DNA of 64,000 nucleotides from Bosea sp. ANAM02 (GTDB lineage: Bacteria > Pseudomonadota > Alphaproteobacteria > Rhizobiales > Beijerinckiaceae): contig NZ_AP022848.1 of NCBI RefSeq assembly GCF_011764485.1, forward strand, positions 3,872,001 through 3,936,000, read 5' to 3'. Below the pieces are notes generated by a model that saw only the letters and a program-made list of their open reading frames with translations, did no database searches and was not told the DNA's origin. A program made the translations under genes and the position numbers. This document shows, piece after piece, positions 38,583-47,856 of this stretch; position 1 is the stretch's first letter; the number at the start of each line of letters is the position of its first letter.

Positions 38583-39548
38583 ATGCCTGGACCGAAACCC
38601 GCAGGGGCCATGCCGGGAGGCGACGCGCCTCTACCCGATGCCCTGAAGGGGCATTGGGTCGATACGCGGGCGCCCCTGGCGACGCGGCCGTTCCTCAAGC
38701 TTGCCCGCATCGAGCGACCGATCGGCTGGTGGCTCCTGCTGATGCCTTGCTGGTGGGCGGCGGGACTTGCAGCCATCGCCGCCGGCCAGCCTTATCCCGA
38801 TCCCTGGCACTGCCTGCTCTTTTTCGTCGGTGCGGTGCTGATGCGCGGGGCAGGCTGCACCTTCAACGACATCATCGACCGCAAGCTCGACGCCGAAGTG
38901 GCGCGCACCCGCGGACGCCCGCTGCCCTCCGGGCAGGTCACGGCGAAGGCGGCCGCACTGTTCATGGTCGCGCAGGCGCTGGCGGGGCTCGTCGTGCTCC
39001 TGCAGTTCAACCGCTTCACGATCGTCCTCGGCATCGCCTCGCTTGCGATCGTCGCGATCTATCCGTTCATGAAGCGGATCACCAACATGCCGCAATTCGT
39101 GCTCGGCCTGGCCTTTTCATGGGGCGGATTGATGGGCTGGAGCGCCGTGTTCGGCCGGCTCGATCCGCCGGCCTACCTGATCTATGCCGCCGCGATCGCC
39201 TGGACCGTCGGCTACGATACGATCTACGCGATGCAGGACCTCGAAGACGACGTCATCGCCGGCATCCGCTCGAGCGCGCGCTATTTCGGCGACCATACGC
39301 GCAAGGCCGTGGCGATCTGCTTCGCGCTGGCGGCCGTTCTCACGGGCACGGCGATCTGGCTGGTCGGGGGCGGCCCCGTCGCCTGGCTCGGCTTCGCCGC
39401 CTTCGCCGTGCATCTCGGCCGGCAGGTCACGCGCATCGATGGCGCGACGGCGCCTGAAGCCTTGCAAATCTTCCGGTCGAACCGCGATGCCGGCTTGCTG
39501 CTGGCCGCCGGACTGGCGCTCGATGCAGCGAGCCGGTCGTTGCTCTGA
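38583..39548 (+). CDS. ubiA: 4-Hydroxybenzoate octaprenyltransferase
   Basis: This 321-residue membrane enzyme prenylates 4-hydroxybenzoate in ubiquinone synthesis. The first diphosphate-binding motif is NDIIDRKLDAEVARTRGRPL and the second is YDTIYAMQDLEDDVIAGIRS. Eight to nine helices fit the UbiA fold. The ATG at 38583 or a second at 38610 may be used. Its product feeds the respiratory chain that ends in the aa3 oxidase encoded in this window. Confidence 0.96.
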   Translation: MPGPKPAGAMPGGDAPLPDALKGHWVDTRAPLATRPFLKLARIERPIGWWLLLMPCWWAAGLAAIAAGQPYPDPWHCLLFFVGAVLMRGAGCTFNDIIDRKLDAEVARTRGRPLPSGQVTAKAAALFMVAQALAGLVVLLQFNRFTIVLGIASLAIVAIYPFMKRITNMPQFVLGLAFSWGGLMGWSAVFGRLDPPAYLIYAAAIAWTVGYDTIYAMQDLEDDVIAGIRSSARYFGDHTRKAVAICFALAAVLTGTAIWLVGGGPVAWLGFAAFAVHLGRQVTRIDGATAPEALQIFRSNRDAGLLLAAGLALDAASRSLL

Positions 39549-39551
39549 AAA

Positions 39552-40073
39552 TCAGTCCGTCATCCGTTCGCCGCTGACGATCACCGGCAATTCGGCGAGG
39601 CGGCCGGTCTTGCGACGGGTCAGGAAGCGCGGGCGGCGGCCGTTGAGCAAGCCGTGGCGGCGGCGGATGCGCACCGCGCCCAGCGTGACGCGGCCGAGCT
39701 GCGGATAAGGCTCGCTCACCACGCCGTCGGCGGCTTCGAGCAGCAGCGGCAGGCCGCTGGTACGACCGAAATCGCGCCAGAGGGCCACCGCATCCTCCTG
39801 ATCGACCGAAGCCACGACGATGGAGCGGCCGTCGCCGGCGGTCAGGGCCAGTTCGAAACGTTCGTCGTCGCCGGCCGGATCGGCCAGACGCAGCGCGACG
39901 CCGCGCCATTTGGCGGTGCCACGCAGGATCCGCACGGAGCCGACGCGCTCGATCGCCGGAGCGACCGGCCGGGCCGGCATCGGGTTGCGGGAAACGATCG
40001 CGGGGGTTGTCGGACCGCCGGAGAGAACAGGCACAAAACCGCTCTCTCCGGCGGCCGGCGTGACGCTGGCCAT
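39552..40073 (-). CDS. DUF6101-like hypothetical protein
   Basis: The 173-residue protein carries VRILRGTAKWRGVALRLADP, ALWRDFGRTSGLPLLLEAAD and the basic C-terminal RIRRRHGLLNGRRPRFLTRR. It resembles, from memory, the DUF6101 proteins of Bradyrhizobium and Methylobacterium, whose role is unknown. The start is ambiguous between ATG 40073 and ATG 40124; I prefer the inner one, which follows GAGAGGCG. It is convergent with ubiA, with a three-base gap. Confidence 0.7.
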   Translation of the reverse strand: MASVTPAAGESGFVPVLSGGPTTPAIVSRNPMPARPVAPAIERVGSVRILRGTAKWRGVALRLADPAGDDERFELALTAGDGRSIVVASVDQEDAVALWRDFGRTSGLPLLLEAADGVVSEPYPQLGRVTLGAVRIRRRHGLLNGRRPRFLTRRKTGRLAELPVIVSGERMTD

Positions 40074-40322
40074 CGGTTGTAACGCCTCTCTGTAATCCCT
40101 GCTGCAACGGAGCCCTCTGTCCATGCCGGGGCTCTCGTGCTTGCCTTGCGAGGATGGCGGCCAGCCGTGTCCGAGCGCTTAAGGGGTTGGGTTAAAGGAA
40201 GGTGATTTCGCCCCGATCCGGCCCGAAACGAGCCCTTTCCCGCCGGATGCTTGACGGAATCTTTCGATCCGCAGCCGCATTTTCGGCTTGAAACGGAGCG
40301 TTTCGCGGCCGATAGGAAAGTT

Positions 40323-41150
40323 ATGAACGCAACCACGCTACCGATCGCGGCCGAGCTGCTGAAGGCCGTCGGCGAAAGCTGCCTGGAAGCCGGCACGATA
40401 GCCTCGGATCTCTTCCGCCCGGGCGCGACGACCGCGGCACGGACCTGGTCGAAGAGCGGCGGCTCCCCCGTCACCGAGGCCGATATCGGCGTCGACACCT
40501 TCCTGCGCATCCGCCTGTCGGAGCTGCTGCCGGAGGCCGCCTGGCTGTCCGAAGAGACTGTCGACGATGCCCAGCGCCTGTCGCGCCGCTTCGTCTGGGT
40601 CGTCGATCCGATCGACGGCACCCGCGCCTTCATGCAGGGCTCGCCGGACTGGGCCGTCTGCGTGGCCCTGCTCGACCAGGGCGCGCCGATCCTCGGCATC
40701 GTCCATGCGCCGGCCTGCCAGGCGACCTATCGCGCGCTCGCGGGCGGCGGCGCGACGCTCAACGGCGAGACCATCCGGACCTCGTCCGCGCGCAGCCTGA
40801 CCGGCGCGCGCATCGCCGGTCCCAAGCCGATGCTGGAGGCGCTCGCGCAGTCTGAGACCTTCGAGGCCGTCGGCCGAATTCCGTCGCTGGCGCTGCGCCT
40901 GACGCGGATAGCCGACGGCAGCATCGATGCCGGATTGATCTCACCCGATGCCCGCGACTGGGATCTGGCCGCGGCCGATCTCGTGCTGAGCGAAGCCGGC
41001 GGACGACTGAGCGATGGTGAGGGCCGACCCGTCATCTATAATCGCGAGGTGCCGGTCCATGGCATGCTCGCGGCGAGCAACGGCCAACTGGCGACGCCGC
41101 TGCAAGCCGCGATCGAAAGGCTGCGCGACGGACGGACGCAGTCCGCCTGA
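40323..41150 (+). CDS. Inositol-monophosphatase family phosphatase, CysQ-like
   Basis: This 275-residue metal-dependent phosphatase has the first metal motif SEETVDDAQ, the second WVVDPIDGTRAFMQGSPDWA and the third DARDWDLAAADLVLSEAGG. In rhizobia this gene, at the head of the lipid A cluster, is usually annotated as 3'(2'),5'-bisphosphate nucleotidase CysQ or inositol monophosphatase; specificity is not provable here. The ATG follows a GGAAAG site. It leads DUF4170, DUF374, waaA and lpxK. Confidence 0.87.
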   Translation: MNATTLPIAAELLKAVGESCLEAGTIASDLFRPGATTAARTWSKSGGSPVTEADIGVDTFLRIRLSELLPEAAWLSEETVDDAQRLSRRFVWVVDPIDGTRAFMQGSPDWAVCVALLDQGAPILGIVHAPACQATYRALAGGGATLNGETIRTSSARSLTGARIAGPKPMLEALAQSETFEAVGRIPSLALRLTRIADGSIDAGLISPDARDWDLAAADLVLSEAGGRLSDGEGRPVIYNREVPVHGMLAASNGQLATPLQAAIERLRDGRTQSA

Positions 41151-41239
41151 CGTTTTTTTCAACGTTCACCGACGCAGCCTGCTCGCATGGGCAGCCGGGA
41201 TGGCTTATGGGGGCGCGAAGCCCCTTGCAGGAGAGTTCG

Positions 41240-41482
41240 ATGAGCACCGAGCCGGAACAGAAGCAGCTTCTCCACCTCGTCCTGGGAGGCGAGCTCGCCT
41301 CGCTAGACGGCATCACCTTCAAGGACCTGTCAAAGCTCGACATCGTCGGCGTCTTCCCGAACTATGCCACCGCCCATACGGCCTGGAAGGCCAAGGCGCA
41401 GCAGACCGTCGACCAGGCGCAGACGCGCTACTTCATCGTCCATCTCCACCGCCTGCTCGATCCCGAGACCACCAAGGTCTGA
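41240..41482 (+). CDS. DUF4170 small protein
   Basis: This 80-residue soluble protein has LLHLVLGGELASLDGITFKD, FPNYATAHTAWKAKAQQTVD and AQTRYFIVHLHRLLDP, the core of the DUF4170 family. No function is known. GCAGGAGAGTTCG precedes the ATG. It lies between the CysQ-like and DUF374 genes, a position conserved across rhizobia, which suggests a link to lipid A or envelope synthesis. Confidence 0.9.
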   Translation: MSTEPEQKQLLHLVLGGELASLDGITFKDLSKLDIVGVFPNYATAHTAWKAKAQQTVDQAQTRYFIVHLHRLLDPETTKV

Positions 41483-41510
41483 GCTGCGACAGGTTCAAAC
41501 GACAGAACTG

Positions 41511-42248
41511 ATGGGCTTCTCGATCCTCAAGACGCGCGTGGCGCAGGAAACGCTCGGCCGGATGCTGGCCGGCTATCTGCGCCTCGTCCAGCGTACGAAC
41601 CGGGTCGTCTTCGAGCCCGCCGACATCTACGACCATGTCCGGCCGGATCTGCCGCTGATCTTCGCGATGTGGCACGGCCAGCACATCATGATCCCCTTCG
41701 CGCGGCCGGACTGGATGCCCGCCTGCTCGCTGGTCTCGCGCCATGGCGATGGCGGCTTCAATGCGGTGGCGCTGCGCGAGCTCGGAATCGGCGCGATCCG
41801 CGGTTCGGGCGCGCTCGGCAAGAAGATCCGCGAGAAGGGCGGCGCCAGCGCCTTCCTCGCGATGGTCAGGCGCCTCGCGGGCGGCGACACCATGGTGCTG
41901 ACGGCCGATGTGCCGAAGCGGGCCCGCATCGTCGGCCCCGGCATCATCGCGCTCGCCCGCGCCTCCGGCCGGCCGATCCGCGCGGTCGCCGTGGTGACGA
42001 GCCGCCGCATCGATTTCAACAGTTGGGACCGCGCCTCGATCGGCCTGCCCTTCGGGCGCTGCGCCATCGTCGTCGGAGAGCCGATCCTGGTCGCCCGAGA
42101 CGCCGACGAGGCGACGCAGGAAGCGGCGCGCCTCGCGCTTCAGGCCAGCCTCGACGATGTCCATGCCCGTGGCTATGCGCTGGTCGGCAGCCGCGATCCG
42201 GGCGCCGGCCTGCGCGAGAAGCAGCCTGCTGCCGGGGCGCCGGCATGA
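41511..42248 (+). CDS. DUF374 lysophospholipid/lipid A acyltransferase-like protein
   Basis: The 245-residue protein belongs to the DUF374 branch of the PlsC/LPLAT superfamily. It has MWHGQHIMIPFARP, SLVSRHGDGG and the GIGAIRGSGALGKKIREKGG region, and VLTADVPKRARIVGPGIIALA in place of the PlsC EGTR-type loop. Such proteins are thought to act in lipid A acylation, but the reaction is not proven. Its stop overlaps the waaA start as ATGA, which supports a lipid A role. Confidence 0.88.
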   Translation: MGFSILKTRVAQETLGRMLAGYLRLVQRTNRVVFEPADIYDHVRPDLPLIFAMWHGQHIMIPFARPDWMPACSLVSRHGDGGFNAVALRELGIGAIRGSGALGKKIREKGGASAFLAMVRRLAGGDTMVLTADVPKRARIVGPGIIALARASGRPIRAVAVVTSRRIDFNSWDRASIGLPFGRCAIVVGEPILVARDADEATQEAARLALQASLDDVHARGYALVGSRDPGAGLREKQPAAGAPA

Positions 42249-43549
42249 GCGGCAAGGGCGCGATCCTGCGCAGCTATCGCTACGCGACGTCCCTGCTGGA
42301 ACCGGCTGCTGCCGGCCTCCTGCTCTGGCGCCAGCGGCGCGGCAAGGAGGACGCTGCGCGCCTCGCCGAGCGGCGCGGCCACGCGAGCGTCAAGCGGCCG
42401 AACAAGCCGCTGGTCTGGCTGCACGGCGCCAGCGTCGGCGAAACCGTGACCCTGCTGCCGCTGATCGCGAAACTGCAGAAGCGCGGCTTCGCCGTGCTGG
42501 TGACCTCCGGCACCGTGACCTCGGCCAAGCTGATGGCGGCGCGGCTGCCGGGCGGCGTGATCCATCAGTATATCCCGCTCGACGTGCCCCGCTACATGCG
42601 CCGCTTCATGGATCACTGGCAGCCGGCGCTCTGCCTGATCTGCGAATCCGAGATCTGGCCGAACCTGCTGATCGAGGCGCAGCGCCGCGACATTCCCGTC
42701 GTCATGGTCAATGGCAGGATGTCGGAGCGCTCCTTCGCACGCTGGTACAAGATGCCGAAGACCTCGCGCTTCCTGCTCTCCTGCTTCGAGGCGTGCCTGG
42801 CGCAGTCGCAGGGCGATGCCGAGCGGCTGGCCCAGCTCGGCGCGCCGCGCGTCAGCGTTGCCGGCAACCTGAAATTCGACGTGCCCGCCCCGCCCGCCGA
42901 CGCGGACACGCTTGCCATCCTCGACGGCCAGACCACCGGCCGCCCGGTCTGGATCGCCGCGAGCACGCATCCCGGCGAGGACGAACTGGTGCTTGCCGCC
43001 CATCTCGCGATCAAGCCCCACCTGCCGAAGCTGCTCACCATCGTCGCGCCGCGCCATCCGCAGCGCGGCCCGGAGATCGAGGCGCTGGCCGAGGCGAACG
43101 ACGTCTCGGTTTCGCGCCGCGCCGCCGGCGGCAGCCCGGAGCGCGACGTCGACCTCTATGTCGCCGATACCGTCAACGAGCTCGGGCTGTTCTACCGGCT
43201 GTCGCAGGTGGCCTTCCTCGGCGGCTCGCTGGTCGAGGGCATCGGCGGACACAACCCGATCGAGCCGGCCAAGCTCGGCTGCGCCCTGCTGCACGGCCCC
43301 TATGTCCATAACAATGCCGAGATCTTCGCCGCCTTCGACCGCGACGGCGGCTCGCGCGAGGTCGCCGATGCGCAGGCTCTTGCCGGCGCGGTCCATCGCT
43401 GGCTGAACAGTCCGGCCGAGGCCCGGCAGGCGGCCCGCGCCGCGGCGCAGACCGCGACCGAGCTCGGCGGGGCGTTGAATCGCACGCTCCACGCGATCGA
43501 GCCATTGCTGATGCGGGTCGCGATCGGTCAGCGCCAGAGCGCGCCCTGA
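42245..43549 (+). CDS. waaA: 3-deoxy-D-manno-octulosonic acid (Kdo) transferase
   Basis: This 434-residue membrane-associated glycosyltransferase adds Kdo to lipid IVA. WLHGASVGETVTLLPLI and ICESEIWPNLLIEAQRR are the signature N-terminal blocks (about 56-73 and 125-142). The C-terminal Rossmann half has GGSLVEGIGGHNPIEPAKLG. The length fits. It overlaps both neighbours (ATGA with DUF374, ATG within TGATG with lpxK), showing tight operon structure. Confidence 0.96.
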   Translation: MSGKGAILRSYRYATSLLEPAAAGLLLWRQRRGKEDAARLAERRGHASVKRPNKPLVWLHGASVGETVTLLPLIAKLQKRGFAVLVTSGTVTSAKLMAARLPGGVIHQYIPLDVPRYMRRFMDHWQPALCLICESEIWPNLLIEAQRRDIPVVMVNGRMSERSFARWYKMPKTSRFLLSCFEACLAQSQGDAERLAQLGAPRVSVAGNLKFDVPAPPADADTLAILDGQTTGRPVWIAASTHPGEDELVLAAHLAIKPHLPKLLTIVAPRHPQRGPEIEALAEANDVSVSRRAAGGSPERDVDLYVADTVNELGLFYRLSQVAFLGGSLVEGIGGHNPIEPAKLGCALLHGPYVHNNAEIFAAFDRDGGSREVADAQALAGAVHRWLNSPAEARQAARAAAQTATELGGALNRTLHAIEPLLMRVAIGQRQSAP

Positions 43550-44592
43550 TGCTGCGTGCCCCGCGCTTCTGGTGGCGGGAGACACCGACGCTGCTCGCCC
43601 GGCTGCTTCAGCCGCTCGGTCATCTCTACGGGCAGATCACCTTGCGGCGGATGCGGCGCCCGGGAGCCGATGCCGGCTTACGCGTCATCTGCGTCGGCAA
43701 CTTCATCGCCGGCGGCGCCGGCAAGACGCCGACGGCGATCGCCATCGCCCGCCTGCTGGCGGAGCGGGGCGAAAAGCCCTTCGTGCTGATGCGCGGCTAT
43801 GGCGGCCGGCTCGCCGGGCCGGTCGAGGTCGATCCCGACCGGCATCGCGCGGCGGATGTCGGCGACGAGCCGCTGCTGATGGCCCGCCATGCCCGCACCG
43901 TCATCGCCCGCGACCGGGTGGCCGGGGCGAGGCTCGCGCGCGGCCTCGGGGCCAGCCTCGTCGTTATGGATGACGGATTGCAGAACCCGTCTCTGCTGAA
44001 GCAGCTCAAGCTTGCCGTGGTCGACGGCTCAGCCGGCGCCGGCAACGGGCTTTGCCTTCCGGCCGGCCCGCTGCGCGCGCCGCTATCGGAGCAGATCGAG
44101 GAAACGGACGCCATCGTCGTGATCGGGCCGGGAGATCCCGGAGACCGCGTCGCCGCCATCGCGCGGGCCGCCAAGAAGCCGGTTCTCTCGGCAACCCTGA
44201 AGCCAGCGGACGCCGCCATCGCACGTTTGCATGGCCAGAAGGTCGTGGCCCTCTCAGGCATCGGCCGGCCGGAGAAGTTTGTTGCGACCTTGCGGGAAGC
44301 GGGCGCGAGCGTCGCTGCCGAACTGGCCCATGGCGATCATCACGCCTACACGGAAAGCGATGTCGCCGCGGCTATCGCCGCTGCACGCGCGCATTCAGCG
44401 CTGGTCGCGACGACAGAGAAGGACTGGACCAAGCTCGCGCCGCTCTGGCCCGCTGATGCGCTGAACTCGCTGGTCGTGGTGCCGGTCGCGCTGGTCTTCG
44501 CGGAGCCGGCCGAGATCGATGGGTTGCTCGCGATACTTCGCCGGGCGGGTTCAGCGCTTCCGCCCGCTTTTCAGTCGCAGTCCTCATCCTGA
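43549..44592 (+). CDS. lpxK: Tetraacyldisaccharide 4'-kinase
   Basis: This 347-residue inner-membrane kinase phosphorylates the disaccharide precursor of lipid A. It has the start RAPRFWWRETPTLLARLLQP, the P-loop VGNFIAGGAGKTPTAIAIA at about 48-66, GYGGR and the DDGLQNPSLLKQLKLAVVDG block. The last four codons and the stop lie inside a palindromic repeat (44581-44690), which seems to supply the C-terminal SSS and the TGA. It is followed by DUF2093 on the opposite strand. Confidence 0.96.
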   Translation: MLRAPRFWWRETPTLLARLLQPLGHLYGQITLRRMRRPGADAGLRVICVGNFIAGGAGKTPTAIAIARLLAERGEKPFVLMRGYGGRLAGPVEVDPDRHRAADVGDEPLLMARHARTVIARDRVAGARLARGLGASLVVMDDGLQNPSLLKQLKLAVVDGSAGAGNGLCLPAGPLRAPLSEQIEETDAIVVIGPGDPGDRVAAIARAAKKPVLSATLKPADAAIARLHGQKVVALSGIGRPEKFVATLREAGASVAAELAHGDHHAYTESDVAAAIAAARAHSALVATTEKDWTKLAPLWPADALNSLVVVPVALVFAEPAEIDGLLAILRRAGSALPPAFQSQSSS

Positions 44593-44690
44593 GGAGCCGC
44601 GCGGCGGCGTCTCGAAGGATGCTCCAGATGGTTCCGAAGCCTCCTGAAGCATCCTTCGAGACGCGCCTTCGGCGCTCCTCAGGATGAGGA
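44581..44690. repeat. Dispersed palindromic repeat, family R2, copy 2
   Basis: TCCTCATCCTGAGGAGC and GCTCCTCAGGATGAGGA are the ends, with inner arms GCGTCTCGAAGGATGCTCC and GAAGCATCCTTCGAGACGC. It is the same element as 15548-15661. Its first bases overlap the 3' end of lpxK and include that gene's stop codon. Confidence 0.9.
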
Positions 44691-44714
44691 CTGAAGGGAA
44701 CGAACTTCTGGTCG

Positions 44715-44936
44715 TCAGGCGCGGCCGGCGCGACGCAGCCTCAGAAGCGCGGCTTCCGACGACGCGTAGGCCTCCTGCCATTCGATCGACCAGTAGCGGA
44801 GATCGTCCAGGCGGATGGGCGCGCCCGTCACGGCGCAGCGCACGAAAGCGCCCGGCTTGACGACGCGAAATTCGCCCGGACCGAAGTCTACCACGGCTTC
44901 GGGGCCATGAGGCGGGAGGCGCTCGCTGATATTCAT
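44715..44936 (-). CDS. DUF2093 small protein
   Basis: This 73-residue protein has the DUF2093 pattern: EAVVDFGPGEFRVVKPGAFV, then RCAVTGAPIRLDDLRYWSIE and WQEAYASSEAAL. It contains one cysteine and no membrane segment. Function is unknown. It neighbours lpxK in many rhizobia, so it may be linked to envelope genes. The ATG at 44936 is used rather than the TTG one codon upstream. Confidence 0.9.
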   Translation of the reverse strand: MNISERLPPHGPEAVVDFGPGEFRVVKPGAFVRCAVTGAPIRLDDLRYWSIEWQEAYASSEAALLRLRRAGRA

Positions 44937-45013
44937 CAAAATTGCATCAAATCATTGATCGGGAAACGGAAAGCCGGAATACTCCGAGGTTTGTGATAAC
45001 CTTCTGGTCGGCG

Positions 45014-45859
45014 ATGTCCAGTCTCCTGCGCCTGTTGGCGTGCCTGATGAGCCTTGCGCTGCTTGCAGCCTCGGCCGCGCGTGCCGGCGGCTATGAGCGC
45101 GTGGCCATCCAGACCGATCAGGGAACGCTCAACGGCGTCTTCTACCTGCCGGCCGGCCAGGGACCTTTTCCGGCCGTGGTCGCGCTGCATGGTTGCGGCG
45201 GCTTATGGCGCGAGCAAGGCCAGCTCTCGATGCGCCATGCCGATTGGGGCGAGCGTCTGGCCGCCGCCGGTTTGGCCGTGCTGATGCCGGACAGCTACGG
45301 GTCGCGCGGGCTCGGCTCGCAATGCGGCGTGAAGGACCTGACGGTCCGGGCCGGGCGGGAGCGCGTCGCCGATGCGATGGCAGCCCGGATCTGGCTGCAG
45401 CAGCGCAACAACATCAAGGCCGATTCGATCGCGCTGCTCGGCTGGTCGAGCGGGGGCCTGACCGTCCTGACCGCGATCCGCAAGGAGCGCATGCCCGCCG
45501 ACGGCAGGCCGGACTTCAAGCGCGCCGCCGCCTTCTACCCCGCCTGCCGGAGCCAGTCGGAATCGTCGAGCTTCGTCGCCCGCCTCCCGCTGATGATCCT
45601 GATGGGCGATGCCGACGACTGGACGCCGGCCGCGCCCTGCAGCCATCTCGCCAAGGCCGCGCAGATGCGCGGCGAGCAGGTCGAGCTCGTGCTCTACCCC
45701 GGCGCCCTGCATGATTTCGACCACCCGCGCCTCGAGGTTAAGGAGCGCGACAACATCGCCTATTCCGCGAGCGGCACCGGCAAGGCCACGGTCGGCACCA
45801 ACATGGCGGCGCGCGAGGACGCGCTGAAGCGGGTCAAGGCCTTCCTGACCGCGCCTTGA
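45014..45859 (+). CDS. Exported dienelactone-hydrolase family alpha/beta hydrolase
   Basis: The 281-residue protein has a signal peptide (LLACLMSLALLAASAARA), so it acts in the periplasm. The alpha/beta hydrolase core has the oxyanion region VALHGCGG, the nucleophile in LGWSSGG (residues about 154-160), the acid in ILMGDADDW and the histidine in ALHDFDH. This is the dienelactone hydrolase fold; the nucleophile here is Ser, where classic DLH has Cys. The substrate is unknown. It is divergent from DUF2093 and followed by a palindromic repeat. Confidence 0.87.
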   Translation: MSSLLRLLACLMSLALLAASAARAGGYERVAIQTDQGTLNGVFYLPAGQGPFPAVVALHGCGGLWREQGQLSMRHADWGERLAAAGLAVLMPDSYGSRGLGSQCGVKDLTVRAGRERVADAMAARIWLQQRNNIKADSIALLGWSSGGLTVLTAIRKERMPADGRPDFKRAAAFYPACRSQSESSSFVARLPLMILMGDADDWTPAAPCSHLAKAAQMRGEQVELVLYPGALHDFDHPRLEVKERDNIAYSASGTGKATVGTNMAAREDALKRVKAFLTAP

Positions 45860-45889
45860 GATGGAGCATGCGCTTTTCCGCTGAAACGC

Positions 45890-45987
45890 GGGTCATCCCG
45901 GACGCAGCGAAGCGGAGATCCGGAATCCATTCCTGAACCACAACCGAAGACGCTCCGGCATGGATCCCGGGACAAGCCCGGGATGAC
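45890..45987. repeat. Dispersed palindromic repeat, family R3, copy 1
   Basis: It begins GGGTCATCCCGGACGC and ends CCCGGGATGAC, with ATCCGGAATCCATTCC and GGCATGGATCCCGG as inner arms. The other copy is at 47708-47814. It sits between the convergent hydrolase and xseA genes. Confidence 0.8.
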
Positions 45988-46015
45988 GGTGTGTTTCCCA
46001 AGGAAATCAAAGAAC

Positions 46016-47611
46016 TTAAAACAGGTCGCCTTGTGATCCCGGCGCCGGCGCCTTGCGAACGGGGCGCGGCGCGGATGGCTTGGTTACGCTCCCCTCGCCC
46101 CCCGCGACGATGACACCGAAGCTGCCATCGGCCACCTGCACCGAAAGCGCCCGGCCCGGCTGGGCGGCCTCGACGCTGCGCACCAATGCGCCGGCCTCGT
46201 CGCGGATCAGGGCATAGCCGCGCGACAGCACGGCTTCCGGACCCAGCGACCGGATCAGCGCCCAGAGCGAGGACAGCCGGTCGGCGCGCCGATGCAGCGC
46301 CTGGCCGAAGGCGCGCTCGGCGCGCTGAGCCCAGGAAGCCGCACGCTCCCCGCGCTGGACCAAGCTTTGACCGAAGGCGTTGCGAGCCCGCGTCTCCAGC
46401 GTCCCAAGGCGGTCTCGGGCGTTGGCGACCCGGATGCGCTCGCCGGCAACGGCATTGCCCCTGGCGGCGGCCAGCGCCCGCCCGAAACCGTCGAGCTGCG
46501 TCCGCAGGCGAACGAGCGCGAGACGCGGCGAGCGCGCCTCCAGCCGGCGCGCGAGAGCCTGCAATCGCTGCTCATGCGTACGCGCATTGCGGGCCAGCGC
46601 CGGGGCGAGCCGCGTCGCCGCGAGGTCGAGCCGCTGGCGCGGGCCGGAGAGAACCGCTTCAGGCCCCGGCAAGGCGCGGGCCAGCGCGCGCAGGTCGCTG
46701 CGGCGGCGGTCGGAGAGGCGGAGCATCGCGCCGACATGGCGGCGTGCGAGATCGGCAACGAAGCCCATCAATTCCGCCCGCACCGGCACGACCTTCTCGG
46801 CCGCGCCGGTCGGCGTCGGCGCGCGCAGGTCGGCGGCGTGATCGATCAGCGTCCAGTCGGTCTCGTGGCCGACGGCGGAGACCAGCGGGATTTCAGAGGC
46901 CGCAGCGGCGCGCACCACGATCTCCTCGTTGAAGCTCATCAGGTCTTCAAGCGAGCCACCGCCGCGCGCGACGATGATGACGTCCGGCCGCGGGATGCGT
47001 CCGCCCACGGGGAGCGCGTTGAAGCCGGCAATGGCATTGGCGACCTCGGCCGCGCTGGTCTCGCCCTGCACCCGGACCGGCCAGACCAGGACATGGCGGG
47101 GAAAGCGATCTTCCAGGCGATGCAGGATGTCGCGGATAACGGCACCGGTCGGTGAGGTCACCACGCCGATCACGGAAGGCAGATAAGGGATCAGCTGCTT
47201 GCGCTCCTCGGCGAAGAGCCCCTCGGCCGCCAATCGCTTGCGGCGTTCCTCCAGCAGCGCCATCAGCGCGCCGGCACCGGCCAGCTCCAGCGAATCGATG
47301 ACGATCTGGTAGCTCGACTTGCCGGCAAAGGTCGTGATCTTGCCGGTCGCGACGACCTCAAGCCCTTCCTGCGGTCGGGTCTTCAGGCGGCCGAACACCC
47401 CCTTCCAGATCACCGCGTCGATCTTGGCGTTGGTGTCCTTCAGCGAGAAATAGACATGGCCGGAGGCGACCGGGCCGCGATAACCGGAAATCTCGCCGCG
47501 CACACGCACGAAGCCGAAACTGTCCTCGATCGTGCGCTTCAGCGCCCCGGAGAGGTCCGAGACGCTCCATTCGGGCGCATTGCCGGTCGTCTGCTGCGAT
47601 TCGCTGCTCAT
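46016..47611 (-). CDS. xseA: Exodeoxyribonuclease VII large subunit
   Basis: This 531-residue nuclease subunit, with the small XseB subunit, degrades single-stranded DNA. It has the OB-fold N-terminus [20 protein letters not shown] and [19 protein letters not shown], then the catalytic domain with [49 protein letters not shown] and [20 protein letters not shown]. The long arginine-rich coiled-coil and tail after about residue 300 make it larger than the 450-residue E. coli form. xseB is not in this window. Confidence 0.96.
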   Translation of the reverse strand: MSSESQQTTGNAPEWSVSDLSGALKRTIEDSFGFVRVRGEISGYRGPVASGHVYFSLKDTNAKIDAVIWKGVFGRLKTRPQEGLEVVATGKITTFAGKSSYQIVIDSLELAGAGALMALLEERRKRLAAEGLFAEERKQLIPYLPSVIGVVTSPTGAVIRDILHRLEDRFPRHVLVWPVRVQGETSAAEVANAIAGFNALPVGGRIPRPDVIIVARGGGSLEDLMSFNEEIVVRAAAASEIPLVSAVGHETDWTLIDHAADLRAPTPTGAAEKVVPVRAELMGFVADLARRHVGAMLRLSDRRRSDLRALARALPGPEAVLSGPRQRLDLAATRLAPALARNARTHEQRLQALARRLEARSPRLALVRLRTQLDGFGRALAAARGNAVAGERIRVANARDRLGTLETRARNAFGQSLVQRGERAASWAQRAERAFGQALHRRADRLSSLWALIRSLGPEAVLSRGYALIRDEAGALVRSVEAAQPGRALSVQVADGSFGVIVAGGEGSVTKPSAPRPVRKAPAPGSQGDLF

Positions 47612-47707
47612 GGCCGGACCATAGCGGGACGGACGATGCAGCAGAAGCGTTGCCCGCGAGGCGCCGGCCGGGTATTGCGCCCTTGAGTCATTGGATCCGC
47701 CTCTCGC

Positions 47708-47814
47708 GGGTCATCCCGGGCGGCCGCAGGTCGACCCGGGATCCATTCCGGAACCTTCATCGGAAGCGCTCAGGAATGGATCCCGGATCTCCGCTTCGCT
47801 CCGTCCGGGATGAC
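47708..47814. repeat. Dispersed palindromic repeat, family R3, copy 2
   Basis: GGGTCATCCCGGGCGGCC opens it and TCCGGGATGAC closes it. Inner arms are GATCCATTCCGGAACC and CAGGAATGGATCCCGG. It lies in the divergent space between xseA and purD, so it may overlap their promoter region. Confidence 0.8.
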
Positions 47815-47856
47815 GGCAAGCAGGCCGAGCCAACATCCGAACCAGCGGAGAGCGCG

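Noticed and set aside
40181..40200. A second possible CtrA site before the CysQ-like gene
   Set aside because: The two TTAA words are nine bases apart rather than seven.
40280..40320. A further R7-like palindrome before the CysQ-like gene
   Set aside because: Only a TTTTCGG-like word and a CGATAG end are present; the arms do not pair as in the other copies.
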